Shown: positions 1-9,020, counted from the first letter of the stretch. The stretch: DNA of 46,125 nucleotides from Candidatus Omnitrophus sp. (GCA_020719005.1 DYQZ01000004.1:1-46125), one strand, 5' to 3'. Translations and numbers: made by a program. Notes: generated by a model from the letters alone, not told the origin.

Positions 1-1
1 T

Positions 2-940
2 GCCTCTATCGAGGGAGAACGCGGTATGCCGCGACCCAAGCCGCCGTTCCCGGCGATCTCAGGGCTTTGGGGCAAACCGACGGTTATCAATAATGTGGAA
101 ACGCTGGCGACCGTTCCTTTGATCATGACAGTGGGTGTGAAAAAGTTCCGTGAAATGGGGACACAGACTTCGCCTGGCACCAAGACGTTCGCGCTTTCCG
201 GGCATGTGGCGAACACGGGGCTTATTGAAGTGCCTTTTGGTCTTACGTTAAAAGAGATCATTTTTGATATCGGGGGCGGCGTGACCGATAAGAAGGGCAA
301 GATCGATCCCGATGGTTTTAAGGCAGTGCAGATCGGTGGCCCGTCGGGCGGTTGTTTGACCAAGGCTCATTTTGATCTTCCACTGGATTTTGATTCATTG
401 CGCAGTATCGGTGCCATGGTTGGTTCCGGCGGTCTTGTCACGATGAACAAGACGACCTGCATGGTCAGGATCGCGCGGTATTTTATGCAGTTCACACAGA
501 AGGAATCCTGCGGTAAATGTGTGCTTTGCCGTGAAGGTACGAAACAGATGCTGTATCTCTTGGATGATATCGTCGAAGGGCGCGCAACGCTTGAGACGCT
601 GGATCTGCTTCAGGAATTGGCGGGTGTGGTATCAAAGGGCTCTTTATGCGGCCTTGGTAAAACAGCGCCTAATCCAGTTCTTTCGACACTCAAGTATTTC
701 AAGGATGAGTATCTGGCGCATGTGGTAGATAAGCGTTGTCCGACAGGTGAATGTAAGACGCTCGCCAAACCTGAGATACTTGCTACCAAGTGCAAGGGGT
801 GTACGGCGTGTGTGAAAAAGTGTCCGGTCCACGCGATCACGGGTGAGGTAAAGAAAGCGCATGTTATTGACGAGAAGTTATGTATCAAATGTGGTGTTTG
901 TGCGCTCACCTGCAAATTCGATGCTGTGGTCGGGGTTTGA
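2..940 (+). CDS. hydB: NADH-dependent [FeFe] hydrogenase flavoprotein subunit (HydB/NuoF-like), C-terminal part; 5' end lies outside the window
   Basis: The frame is open upstream of the listed ATG: ASIEGERGMPRPKPPFPA...GLWGKPTVINNVETLATVP is a NuoF signature. Also ESCGKCVLCREGTKQM and a C-terminal 2x[4Fe-4S] ferredoxin (CKGCTACVKKCP, CIKCGVCALTCK). Confidence 0.9.
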   Translation, partial: ASIEGERGMPRPKPPFPAISGLWGKPTVINNVETLATVPLIMTVGVKKFREMGTQTSPGTKTFALSGHVANTGLIEVPFGLTLKEIIFDIGGGVTDKKGKIDPDGFKAVQIGGPSGGCLTKAHFDLPLDFDSLRSIGAMVGSGGLVTMNKTTCMVRIARYFMQFTQKESCGKCVLCREGTKQMLYLLDDIVEGRATLETLDLLQELAGVVSKGSLCGLGKTAPNPVLSTLKYFKDEYLAHVVDKRCPTGECKTLAKPEILATKCKGCTACVKKCPVHAITGEVKKAHVIDEKLCIKCGVCALTCKFDAVVGV

Positions 941-992
941 TAAAAAGAGCTTACTATAAAAAGTAATGAAAGAACAATATCAGGAGCTTAAT

Positions 993-2360
993 ATGGATCC
1001 GGTCAAATATGTGAATATAGATGGCAGGGATATCCCTCTCGAAGGCGAGAAAAGCCTTCTTGATGTTATCCGTAAAGCGGGCATTGAGATACCAACGTTC
1101 TGTTATGTATCAGAACTGAGCGTGTATGGGGCATGCCGTATGTGTACGGTCGAGATCGAAGGGCGGGGGCTTCAGACCTCGTGTTCGACGCCGCCTGAGC
1201 CGGGGCTTAAGATCAAGACCAATACCGAGACCGTGCGTCAGATCCGCCGCGTGGCGCTTGAACTTATTTTAGCGAACCATGAGCGTGAGTGCACGACCTG
1301 CGGCAAGAGCACCAATTGCAAATTGCAGGATCTGTCGAAAAAACTCGGGGTGGAGAAGATCCGTTTCCGTTCTGTGCTTAAACCTGTTCCCGTCGATGAA
1401 TCAAATCCGTCGATCGTTCGTAATCCCAATAAATGCATCCTCTGCGGGGATTGTGTGCGCATGTGCCAGGAAGTCCAGGGGATAGGGGCGATCGATTTTG
1501 CGCACCGCGGGCATCATGTTGTTGTTCAGCCTGCTTTCGGCAAGGGCCTTCAGGACGTGCAGTGTGTTTATTGCGGGCAGTGTGCGCGGGTATGTCCGAC
1601 GGGTGCTTTAACGCCAAAGTCAGAGGTTGATGTGGTCTGGAAGTCGTTGCAGGATAATAAAAAGACGGTTGTCGTTCAGATCGCACCGGCTGTGCGCGTG
1701 GCGCTCGGGGAGGCTTTTGGTTATCAGCCCGGGGAGGTGACCACAGGTCAGATCGTGGCCGCGCTTAAGATCATGGGTTTCAAGAAAGTCTTTGATACGT
1801 GTTTCTCGGCGGATCTGACGATCCTTGAAGAAGGGAATGAGTTCATCAAGCGTTTGACGAATGATCTGCCTCTGCCTATGTTCACGTCATGTTGTCCGGC
1901 GTGGGTCAAATATGTAGAGCAGCATCATCCTGAGCTGATCCCGAACCTTTCGACCTGCAAGTCGCCTCAGCAGATGTTCGGTTCAGTGGCCAAGGATATT
2001 TTTGCACCCGAGATGGGGGTCAGGAAAGAGGACATGGTCGTTGTTTCGATCATGCCGTGCACGGCTAAGAAGTTCGAGGCCAAGCGTCCGGAGTTCAGTA
2101 ATAACGGGATGGCGGATGTGGATCATGTGATCACGACCCAGGAATTGGCACAGATGATCAATGAATACGGTATCCAGTTCCGTAATTTGAAACCAGAGTC
2201 TTTGGATATGCCCATGGGTTTTAAGACGGGTGCTGGTGTTATTTTTGGCAATACAGGAGGCGTGATGGAAGCGGCTCTCCGTTATGTTTATGAAAAGGTT
2301 GAGGGAAAGACCTTGGATAACCCTGATTTCCATGAAGTGCGCGGGGATCCGCGAGGCTGA
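993..2360 (+). CDS. hydA: [FeFe] hydrogenase catalytic subunit HydA, N-terminal and H-cluster part; reading frame broken near 2346
   Basis: N-terminal [2Fe-2S] domain (CYVSELSVYGACRMC), NuoG-like Cys motifs, 2x[4Fe-4S], and H-cluster motifs FTSCCPAW and MPCTAKKFE. CAGGAG Shine-Dalgarno lies before the ATG at 993. Confidence 0.88.
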   Translation: MDPVKYVNIDGRDIPLEGEKSLLDVIRKAGIEIPTFCYVSELSVYGACRMCTVEIEGRGLQTSCSTPPEPGLKIKTNTETVRQIRRVALELILANHERECTTCGKSTNCKLQDLSKKLGVEKIRFRSVLKPVPVDESNPSIVRNPNKCILCGDCVRMCQEVQGIGAIDFAHRGHHVVVQPAFGKGLQDVQCVYCGQCARVCPTGALTPKSEVDVVWKSLQDNKKTVVVQIAPAVRVALGEAFGYQPGEVTTGQIVAALKIMGFKKVFDTCFSADLTILEEGNEFIKRLTNDLPLPMFTSCCPAWVKYVEQHHPELIPNLSTCKSPQQMFGSVAKDIFAPEMGVRKEDMVVVSIMPCTAKKFEAKRPEFSNNGMADVDHVITTQELAQMINEYGIQFRNLKPESLDMPMGFKTGAGVIFGNTGGVMEAALRYVYEKVEGKTLDNPDFHEVRGDPRG

Positions 2361-3003
2361 GGTGGTGCTTGCGGGCAAGACTTATAAACTGGCGGTCATT
2401 CATTCACTTGCTAACGCCAAAGAGATCATTGCCAAGATCAAAAGCGGGGAGAAGAAATATCATTTTATCGAATTCATGTCGTGTCCTGCGGGGTGTATCA
2501 ACGGGGCGGGTCAGCCGGTCAATATGACGCCGGATTACCGCAAGAACCGTACCAAGGGGCTCTACGAAGCAGACAAGATGCTTCAACTTCATAAATCGCA
2601 GGATAATCCGTACCTGAAAGAACTGTATTCTTCAAAACTCGGTGATGTCGGCGGAGAGAAGGCGCATCATTTGTTGCATACGCATTATAATGCGCGCCGG
2701 CGCCTCAAGGGCAAGTCCATGCTCATCATGGACGGAAAGAACGACAACCGGCTTGAGATCCGTGTCTGTGTTGGAACGAGTTGTTACTTAAAGGGATCGC
2801 AGGATATCCTTCATCATTTGGCAAAGCATGTTGCGGATAAAGATCTGCAGGATCAGGTCGTTGTCAAGGCAACGTTCTGTTTTGAGAAATGTAATAAAGG
2901 GCCGACCATCAAGATCGGGAACACTGTTATCAGCGGGTGTGACATTATCAAGGCGACCGAGGCTGTTGACAAGGCGGTTGAGATGAGAACACATAACGTT
3001 TGA
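2284..3003 (+). CDS. hydA: HydA C-terminal part in the +1 frame: third H-cluster motif plus fused thioredoxin-like [2Fe-2S] domain; homologous reading starts about 2347
   Basis: EFMSCPAGCINGAGQP matches the third H-cluster motif. The C-terminus RVCVGTSCYLKGS...FCFEKCNKGP is a NuoE-like 2Fe-2S domain. No independent start is convincing; this reads as the continuation of 993..2360. Confidence 0.8.
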   Translation: MFMKRLRERPWITLISMKCAGIREAEVVLAGKTYKLAVIHSLANAKEIIAKIKSGEKKYHFIEFMSCPAGCINGAGQPVNMTPDYRKNRTKGLYEADKMLQLHKSQDNPYLKELYSSKLGDVGGEKAHHLLHTHYNARRRLKGKSMLIMDGKNDNRLEIRVCVGTSCYLKGSQDILHHLAKHVADKDLQDQVVVKATFCFEKCNKGPTIKIGNTVISGCDIIKATEAVDKAVEMRTHNV

Positions 3004-3021
3004 TCGGCTAAAGAGGTTGTT

Positions 3022-4761
3022 ATGACCAACGAACCGGATCATCAGCAGGTTATCTTTACCAATGAAGCGCGGTGCCGTGATTGTTACCGGTGCGTACGCG
3101 TCTGTCTTATCAAAGCCATTAAAGTGGAGAACAACCAGGCGCGTGTGGATGTGCTGCGTTGTATCAGCTGTGGGACCTGTGTGCGCGAGTGCCCGCAAGG
3201 GGCAAAGACGTACCGTCGGGATATCACCAAAGCGGATGAGATCCTTAAAAGCGGCGCGTTCGTTGCGGCCAGCATTGCGCCTGCTTTTGCCGGTGTGTTT
3301 GAAGAATGGGAATATCAGCGTATCCCGGCGGCATTGCGGCGTCTTGGATTTAAATATGTTGCCGAGACCGCGGTCGGAGCGTATCTGGTGGCGCGCGATA
3401 CGGTCGATATTATCAAGGATGAAAAAAAGCCGCATATCTGCACAGCGTGTCCGGCGGTGGTCAATTACATTGAGAAATATGAGCCGGATAAGGTGGTGAA
3501 CCTGGTGCCGCTTGTGTCGCCCATGATGGCTCATGTGCGGCATATCAAAACAAAATTCGGGATGGATGCCAAGGTGATCTTCATTGGCCCGTGCGCGGCC
3601 AAAAAGGCTGAAGCCGAGCGGCGTGAGCTGAAGGGCCTGGTGGATTGTGTGCTTACCTTCGAGGAGCTTGAGGAGTGGCTTGAGGTAAAGGGGATGGGCC
3701 TTGGTAGCTGCGAGGAAAGTTCTTTTGACGAGGAGCCCTTTGGGAAAGCCCGTCTTTTTCCCGTTGAGGGAGGTTCGATCGCTACGTCCTTGATGGAGAC
3801 AAGTGTCCTTGATGAGAGGCTTATTTTCATCAGCGGGTTTGATGAGATAAGGGAATGTTTCAAGTCGCTTAAGACGGCTAAGGGGACTGCTGTTGTTGAG
3901 CCTTTGTTATGTCCGCATGGTTGTGTGAATGGACCCGGCACAAAGAAAGACGGCAATCCTTTTGAACGGCGTTCGAAGATCATCCGGTATGCAAGATCCA
4001 AGAAGCCGGCACAGGGAGACGCTCCGAAGAACATTGATCTCTCGACGCATTTTAAGATCCAGGAACAGGCAGAAGGCGCTCTTCTATCCGAGGAAAAGAT
4101 CCGCTCGGTGCTTGATAAGACAGGCAAGGCACGTGTGGAGTATCAGCTCAATTGCGGTGCGTGCGGTTATCCATCGTGCCGTGATCAGGCGATGGCAGTC
4201 GTGAGCGGCATGGCAGAGACCGAAATGTGCATTCCCTATATGCGACGTCTGGCAGAACAACGCTCAGACCGTATCATGGAAACAAGTCCGAATGCGATCG
4301 TTATCCTGGATCAGCATCTGAACATCATCAATATCAATCCTGCTTTTGCGCTGATGTTCAAAAGCGGTTTATCGGCGGTGGGGAAACATGTTTCCCAGTT
4401 CATGGACCCGGATCCTTTTGAGAAAGTGGCATCAGGTCAGATCGATGTTTTTGATGATGCGACAGATCATCCTCAGTATGGTGTGGTCTTAAGAGAAGTG
4501 GTGTATGCGCTCCGCGCTGAGCATCAATACGTCGGGATGTTCATCAATATCACTTCCAGCAATCTTAATGCCGAACGCTTGAGGCAGGTGAAGGATGAGA
4601 CTGTCCGGCAGGCGCGTGAGCTTTATGCCCACCAGATCGAAATGGCCAAGACGTTCGCGAATTTTCTCGGAGAATATACCGCCAAGGGGGAACAGCTTGT
4701 TGAAAAGCTGATCGATGCGGTGAAGGAAAAAGACGTTGCGGATGACAAGAAAGACGCTTGA
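3022..4761 (+). CDS. Putative sensory [FeFe] hydrogenase: 2x[4Fe-4S] ferredoxin, H-cluster domain, Cys4 FeS domain, PAS domain
   Basis: CRDCYRCVRVC, CISCGTCVRECP, H-cluster motifs TACPAVVNY, GPCAAKKAE and CPHGCVNGPG, then NCGACGYPSC and PAS-like SDRIMETSPNAIVILDQHLNIININPAF. Confidence 0.88.
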   Translation: MTNEPDHQQVIFTNEARCRDCYRCVRVCLIKAIKVENNQARVDVLRCISCGTCVRECPQGAKTYRRDITKADEILKSGAFVAASIAPAFAGVFEEWEYQRIPAALRRLGFKYVAETAVGAYLVARDTVDIIKDEKKPHICTACPAVVNYIEKYEPDKVVNLVPLVSPMMAHVRHIKTKFGMDAKVIFIGPCAAKKAEAERRELKGLVDCVLTFEELEEWLEVKGMGLGSCEESSFDEEPFGKARLFPVEGGSIATSLMETSVLDERLIFISGFDEIRECFKSLKTAKGTAVVEPLLCPHGCVNGPGTKKDGNPFERRSKIIRYARSKKPAQGDAPKNIDLSTHFKIQEQAEGALLSEEKIRSVLDKTGKARVEYQLNCGACGYPSCRDQAMAVVSGMAETEMCIPYMRRLAEQRSDRIMETSPNAIVILDQHLNIININPAFALMFKSGLSAVGKHVSQFMDPDPFEKVASGQIDVFDDATDHPQYGVVLREVVYALRAEHQYVGMFINITSSNLNAERLRQVKDETVRQARELYAHQIEMAKTFANFLGEYTAKGEQLVEKLIDAVKEKDVADDKKDA

Positions 4762-4779
4762 TAGAAGGGCCGTGTCACC

Positions 4780-5928
4780 ATGCCATATCAGCATATTGAA
4801 ATAGAAAGTCATCAAAGTTCCAAACGCCTTGGTGCGCCGTGTGGGGATGCGTTTTTGGTGAAACGCACGCCGTTCCATACGACCATCATTTGTGCTGATG
4901 GGATTGGTTCGGGTATCAAAGCGCATATCGCCTCCCAAATGAATATTGCCCGTCTAGGGGCGCTTCTTGAGGGTGGGACAACACTGCGTGATGCTTTCCT
5001 GAGTGTTGTTGGAACCATGAGCACCTGGCGTGACCGTAGTATGCCGTTCTCGGCGTTCATCGTGATGAGGGTCCTGAATGAAGGCACCACCACGATCCTG
5101 AATTATGAGATGCCTGATCCTATTCTTTTAAGCAAGAAAGATGTGTCCATCCTTTCCTCTGACCCTTTGGTCGTTCCGGCGGGGGTGGCGAGTGAATATC
5201 ATGTGCATCTGCATCCTGATGAAGGCGTTCTTTTGATGAGTGACGGGATCATTCAGGCAGGGTTAGGCAAAGGGTTGGTATCGGGGTGGACGACCGCCGG
5301 TGTTGAGGAATTCTTGGAGTCGTGGCTTGGTAAAAAGGTTGATTTCAAGCAAGCCGCGCGCGACGTGATGCGCCAGGCCCAACATTACGACGGGGATAGA
5401 AGCGGGGATGACCGGACTGTTCTCCTTGCGCATTGCCGCACAGGACAGATCGTGGACTTGTTCACCGGGCCGCCTGAGGACCGATCCAGGGATGCGGCGG
5501 TCGTAGCGTCTTTTCTTGCTGATGAAAGTGTGAAGGTTGTTTGCGGTGCGACGAGTGCTGATATTGTGGCGCGTTTTTCGGACCTGGAACTTGAGGTGGA
5601 GCAACGGCCCTCATCTTTTACGACCCCGCCGCGTTATTTCATGGAAGGCATCGATCTGGTGAGCGAGGGGGCGATTACGCTCACGCAGGCTTATAATATC
5701 CTCGAAGAAGACCTTATCAAAACAAGCGACCGTTCTGCGGCGTCGGACCTGGCTTATATTTTACAGCAGGCGGATCATGTGCGTTTTACGGTGGGGCTTG
5801 CGCGCAATCCGGCGAATACAGATATCGTTTACCGTAAACAGGGCATTCTTGCCCGCGACAAGATCGTTCCTCTTCTGGCTGACAAGCTTGAGAAAATGGG
5901 CAAGCTCGTTACTGTTCGTTTTGTTTAA
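4780..5928 (+). CDS. SpoIIE/PP2C-family serine phosphatase
   Basis: GDAFLVKRTPFHTTIICADGIGSGIKAHIASQMN, VLLMSDGIIQAG and DDRTVLLAHC match SpoIIE/RsbU-type phosphatases. Directly follows the PAS hydrogenase. Confidence 0.8.
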   Translation: MPYQHIEIESHQSSKRLGAPCGDAFLVKRTPFHTTIICADGIGSGIKAHIASQMNIARLGALLEGGTTLRDAFLSVVGTMSTWRDRSMPFSAFIVMRVLNEGTTTILNYEMPDPILLSKKDVSILSSDPLVVPAGVASEYHVHLHPDEGVLLMSDGIIQAGLGKGLVSGWTTAGVEEFLESWLGKKVDFKQAARDVMRQAQHYDGDRSGDDRTVLLAHCRTGQIVDLFTGPPEDRSRDAAVVASFLADESVKVVCGATSADIVARFSDLELEVEQRPSSFTTPPRYFMEGIDLVSEGAITLTQAYNILEEDLIKTSDRSAASDLAYILQQADHVRFTVGLARNPANTDIVYRKQGILARDKIVPLLADKLEKMGKLVTVRFV

Positions 5929-5929
5929 T
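5884..5929 (+). repeat. Copy 1 of a 46-bp direct repeat (3' end of the phosphatase gene)
   Basis: aagcttgagaaaatgggcaagctcgttactgttcgttttgtttaat; 41/46 identical to 8865..8910. Confidence 0.9.
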
Positions 5930-6102
5930 GATCAGGCTAGTGAATGTCTCAAGGAATATGATCAAGTTGTTCTTCCAGAAGTATTTAAAACACTTATAGC
6001 AACACGCGTCTTAGCAATGGAGTATAGACCGATCAAAGAAATCCGGGCATATAAGGTTGACAGGCCAACTATCATGTGGTACATTTTCATCAGGAGGTTG
6101 AT

Positions 6103-7098
6103 ATGTCAACTGATGCTGTGAAAAGAGTCAAAGAAATGACGATGAGATTGATTAGAGCTACGCTGATCAGTTTGTGCGTAATTCTTTCTACAACATATGG
6201 CTGGCAACCGGCTTTTACCTCATTTCAGAAAAATGCTTCTACAGAAGCCGCCGCAGCCAGGTTAAATGCAACAGTCCGTTGTTTAAGTGAAGATATCGGG
6301 ATAAGAAATGAGGCGTTCTATGATAATCTCCAGAGTGCGGCACAATTTATTGAGAATAGTTTCGTCGATCTCGGATATGAGGTCGAGAGCTGGTCGTATA
6401 CTATTAATGGACGGTCGTTTAGAAATATTGTAGCCAGACTTAAGAATAATGAGTCTGATGAATATGTCCTGATAGGGGCACACTATGATTCCTGCTTCAA
6501 TCCTGGAGCGGATGACAATGCGAGCGGTGTTGCTGGCGTCTTGGAATTGGCCAGCAGTTTGAAGAAAGAGCCCCTTAGATCAAATATTATGTTCGTTGCT
6601 TTTACAAATGAAGAGCCTCCGTTCTTTCAGACGTCACAAATGGGCAGTCGCGTTTTTGTAAGAGAACTTGCCAGCAAGAAAATAAAGATACGTGAGGCGA
6701 TTATTCTTGAAATGATCGGTTATTATTCAACCGGATGGTTTCAGCAGAAGTATCTACCGCTTTTAGGGCCTTTCTATCCGCATAAGGGGGATTTTATTGC
6801 ACTCGTCGGGGATTTTGCGTCCCGAAAGATGGTTGATCATATTCAAAAAAGCTTCTCTGTTCAGAAGATCGCGCCTATGCGTACTATTGTTGCCCCTCGC
6901 ACCGTTCCGGCTCTTAGTTTCTCAGATCATGCCTCTTTTTGGGAAATGAATATTCCCGCAGTCATGCTGACGGACTCGGCATATTTGAGAAATCCACATT
7001 ATCACAAAGATACTGAAACATGGGATAAGCTGGATTATCAGAAAATGGCGGCTGTTGTTGAGGGACTGAGAATGGCGATCGTGAAGTTGGCTAATTGA
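6103..7098 (+). CDS. Secreted or membrane-anchored M28-family aminopeptidase
   Basis: GAHYDSCFNPGADDNASGVAGVLELA, AFTNEEPPFF and DHASFWEMNIPAVMLTD fit M28 metal-binding motifs; N-terminal hydrophobic segment. AGGAGG at 6092..6097 supports the ATG at 6103. Confidence 0.88.
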   Translation: MSTDAVKRVKEMTMRLIRATLISLCVILSTTYGWQPAFTSFQKNASTEAAAARLNATVRCLSEDIGIRNEAFYDNLQSAAQFIENSFVDLGYEVESWSYTINGRSFRNIVARLKNNESDEYVLIGAHYDSCFNPGADDNASGVAGVLELASSLKKEPLRSNIMFVAFTNEEPPFFQTSQMGSRVFVRELASKKIKIREAIILEMIGYYSTGWFQQKYLPLLGPFYPHKGDFIALVGDFASRKMVDHIQKSFSVQKIAPMRTIVAPRTVPALSFSDHASFWEMNIPAVMLTDSAYLRNPHYHKDTETWDKLDYQKMAAVVEGLRMAIVKLAN

Positions 7099-7106
7099 GG
7101 GTAGAT

Positions 7107-7286
7107 ATGACTTTATCAGAGCTTTTCCTGATCGTAATCCCCGCAGCTTGGCTTTTGTGGAGCTTATTTGTCACAAAGCCAGCGGGTACGTTAAAGTTTG
7201 TATTGCGTTGGGCCGTCCCTTTGATCGGTTGTTTAGCCTTGAGCTACTTGATGAATCAAAAGTTAAGTCAAATGATGGGGGGGTGA
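7107..7286 (+). CDS. Small hydrophobic membrane protein
   Basis: MTLSELFLIVIPAAWLLWSLFVTKPAGTLKFVLRWAVPLIGCLALSYLMNQ; two predicted hydrophobic helices. Confidence 0.5.
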   Translation: MTLSELFLIVIPAAWLLWSLFVTKPAGTLKFVLRWAVPLIGCLALSYLMNQKLSQMMGG

Positions 7287-7338
7287 ATGGGCGTGGGGCA
7301 ATGCGCTGTATTACGGATGGCAGCTTTTTTCATTTCTT

Positions 7339-8283
7339 ATGATCTTGCAGATCATCAAAAAGGTATTCGAGGCGGTGTTATGTAAGATGATCCGATGGCC
7401 TTCTAACGAGAGAATTCGAAAAGCATCCATTATTTTCATGTGTTACATTTTCTTGTTTATTGTGATGGTCCCTTTTTTCTTGGCCATGACCTCGATCCAT
7501 CGAATTAAGATCAAGGATGCTTTTAATCCGAAGACGGAACTTGGCATAACGTATGAGGATGTTTCTTTAAAAACAAAGGACGGATTGAACATAAAAGGGT
7601 GGTTCGTTCCGGCGGATTCTGACAAGGCTGTAATTATTGCTCATGGGTTGGGTGCTAATAAGTCAAACTTTATCGGAACTGTTGATATGTGGCATCAGCT
7701 CAATTTCAATGTCCTAATTTTTGACTTCCGTGGACATGGTATGAGCGATGGGCATACGGTAACATTTGGTTACAAGGAGCGGCTGGATGTTATGATAGGA
7801 TTGGAATACTTAATGAAGAGTAAGAAATTTTTGCCGGAGAAGATTGTTGGTTACGGAGTATCTTTTGGTGGGGCGGCGATGATCCACGCCGCGAATGAAA
7901 TGAGGGTCTTTCATAAGATCATTATTGATTCATCATTTGCCAGTCTTGATGATATGGCGGATACGATCGTAGACGGAGAGTCAATTATTCCTGTGTTTTG
8001 TCGAAAGATGTTCAAAGAAATGGGGCTGTTCTTTATTCGCCTCGATGTGGGTTTTGATATTAGGGAGCATTCGCCAGAGAATGTTGTTGGGCGTCTTGCT
8101 GGAACACCGATGCTTTTTATCCATGGGAAGGGAGATCCTCTTATTAATTGGGAACAAACGCAGCGATTGTATGAAAAGGCAGGGGGGCCCAAAAAGGTTG
8201 TTTTCTTGGAAACGCAAGGGCATTTTGGGACGATGAATGACGCAAGTTATGTCGACATCATTCGTGGGTTCGTTGTTAACTAA
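7339..8283 (+). CDS. Alpha/beta hydrolase with N-terminal membrane anchor
   Basis: VIIAHGLGANKSNF (oxyanion region), DFRGHGMSDG, GYGVSFGGAA (nucleophile elbow), HGKGDPLI and QGHF. Confidence 0.85.
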   Translation: MILQIIKKVFEAVLCKMIRWPSNERIRKASIIFMCYIFLFIVMVPFFLAMTSIHRIKIKDAFNPKTELGITYEDVSLKTKDGLNIKGWFVPADSDKAVIIAHGLGANKSNFIGTVDMWHQLNFNVLIFDFRGHGMSDGHTVTFGYKERLDVMIGLEYLMKSKKFLPEKIVGYGVSFGGAAMIHAANEMRVFHKIIIDSSFASLDDMADTIVDGESIIPVFCRKMFKEMGLFFIRLDVGFDIREHSPENVVGRLAGTPMLFIHGKGDPLINWEQTQRLYEKAGGPKKVVFLETQGHFGTMNDASYVDIIRGFVVN

Positions 8284-8297
8284 AAAGGGAAGTGTTT

Positions 8298-8777
8298 ATG
8301 GATTGTCTGGAACCGTACGGGGTTGAGGTTGGTAAGGGTAACTATCATGAAGAGATCATCTACCGTTTGGTCATTCTTTCTAATCGTATTTTGGATGAGA
8401 TCTCGGATTATTTGGGAAAGTACAAGTTAACGCCGGCGAAAATGAATGTATTAATGATCGTTAAACATCAAGGCGGTGAAAAAGGCATTAGTCAGGTTGA
8501 CTTAAGTCAACGTCTTATGGTATCCACATCAAATTTAACCCGGGTGTTGGCAAAACTCCAGCGGGACAAGTTGGTTGCCAGAGGGAGCATTGCTAATGAT
8601 CGCAGGTTCAAAACGATCCATGTTACGGCCAAGGGGTCGAAATTGCTGGATGCTGTTTTGCCGGGATATACCCAAAAGCTGGTCGGTCTGACGGGGGGGA
8701 TGGATGAAGAGAAGAAACGATTGTTGTCTGAGATGCTGTCCCAGTGGATGGCGCTTGTTATTAAAGAACAGAAATAA
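8298..8777 (+). CDS. MarR-family transcriptional regulator
   Basis: LTPAKMNVLMIVKHQGGEKGISQVDLSQRLMVSTSNLTRVLAKLQRDKLVARGSIANDRRFKTIHVTAKG: winged helix with DRR..xxV.LTxKG wing. A GTG start at 8292 is also possible. Confidence 0.85.
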   Translation: MDCLEPYGVEVGKGNYHEEIIYRLVILSNRILDEISDYLGKYKLTPAKMNVLMIVKHQGGEKGISQVDLSQRLMVSTSNLTRVLAKLQRDKLVARGSIANDRRFKTIHVTAKGSKLLDAVLPGYTQKLVGLTGGMDEEKKRLLSEMLSQWMALVIKEQK

Positions 8778-8791
8778 CTAAAATGTAAATT

Positions 8792-8809
8792 ATCGATACT
8801 CGTATCGAT
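8792..8809. promoter_or_regulatory. Perfect 8-2-8 palindrome ATCGATAC-TC-GTATCGAT, possible operator
   Basis: Read directly in the sequence downstream of the MarR gene. The half-site TATCGATCA recurs at 8821..8829. Confidence 0.4.
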
Positions 8810-8864
8810 CAGTTTCGGGATATCGATCAAGGAAGGCGAACAGCATGAAATTCTTTAACAGAGA

Positions 8865-8910
8865 AAGCTTTAGAAGATGGGCAAGCTTGTGACTGTTCGT
8901 TTCGTTTAAT
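8865..8910 (+). repeat. Copy 2 of the 46-bp direct repeat: vestige of a phosphatase 3' end
   Basis: aagctttagaagatgggcaagcttgtgactgttcgtttcgtttaat; decodes as KL*KMGKLVTVRFV* against KLEKMGKLVTVRFV* at 5884..5928. Confidence 0.9.
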
Positions 8911-8992
8911 AGTGGGTCGTTCAGAAAGCGCTGCTTCGATATATTGTCGGAGCATGGCTTTGTCGCCATTTCCAGTGCCATGAAATAAGAAA

Positions 8993-9020
8993 TTGACATT
9001 TTCGTTTTTCATGATATTCT
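8993..9020 (+). promoter_or_regulatory. Candidate sigma70-like promoter TTGACA-N16-TATTCT
   Basis: -35 box 8993..8998 is consensus; -10 box 9015..9020 matches 4/6. It ends only 6 nt before the ATG at 9027. Confidence 0.45.

Noticed and set aside
2788-3543. 251-aa minus-strand ORF opposite hydA/hydS
   Set aside because: Overlaps two well-supported genes on the + strand and has no recognisable motif.
5777-6121. 114-aa + strand ORF overlapping the phosphatase 3' end
   Set aside because: Its first half is an out-of-frame reading of the phosphatase; no recognisable domain, and the tail runs into the M28 leader. The segment 5930-6090 could be a gene remnant, but I cannot name it.
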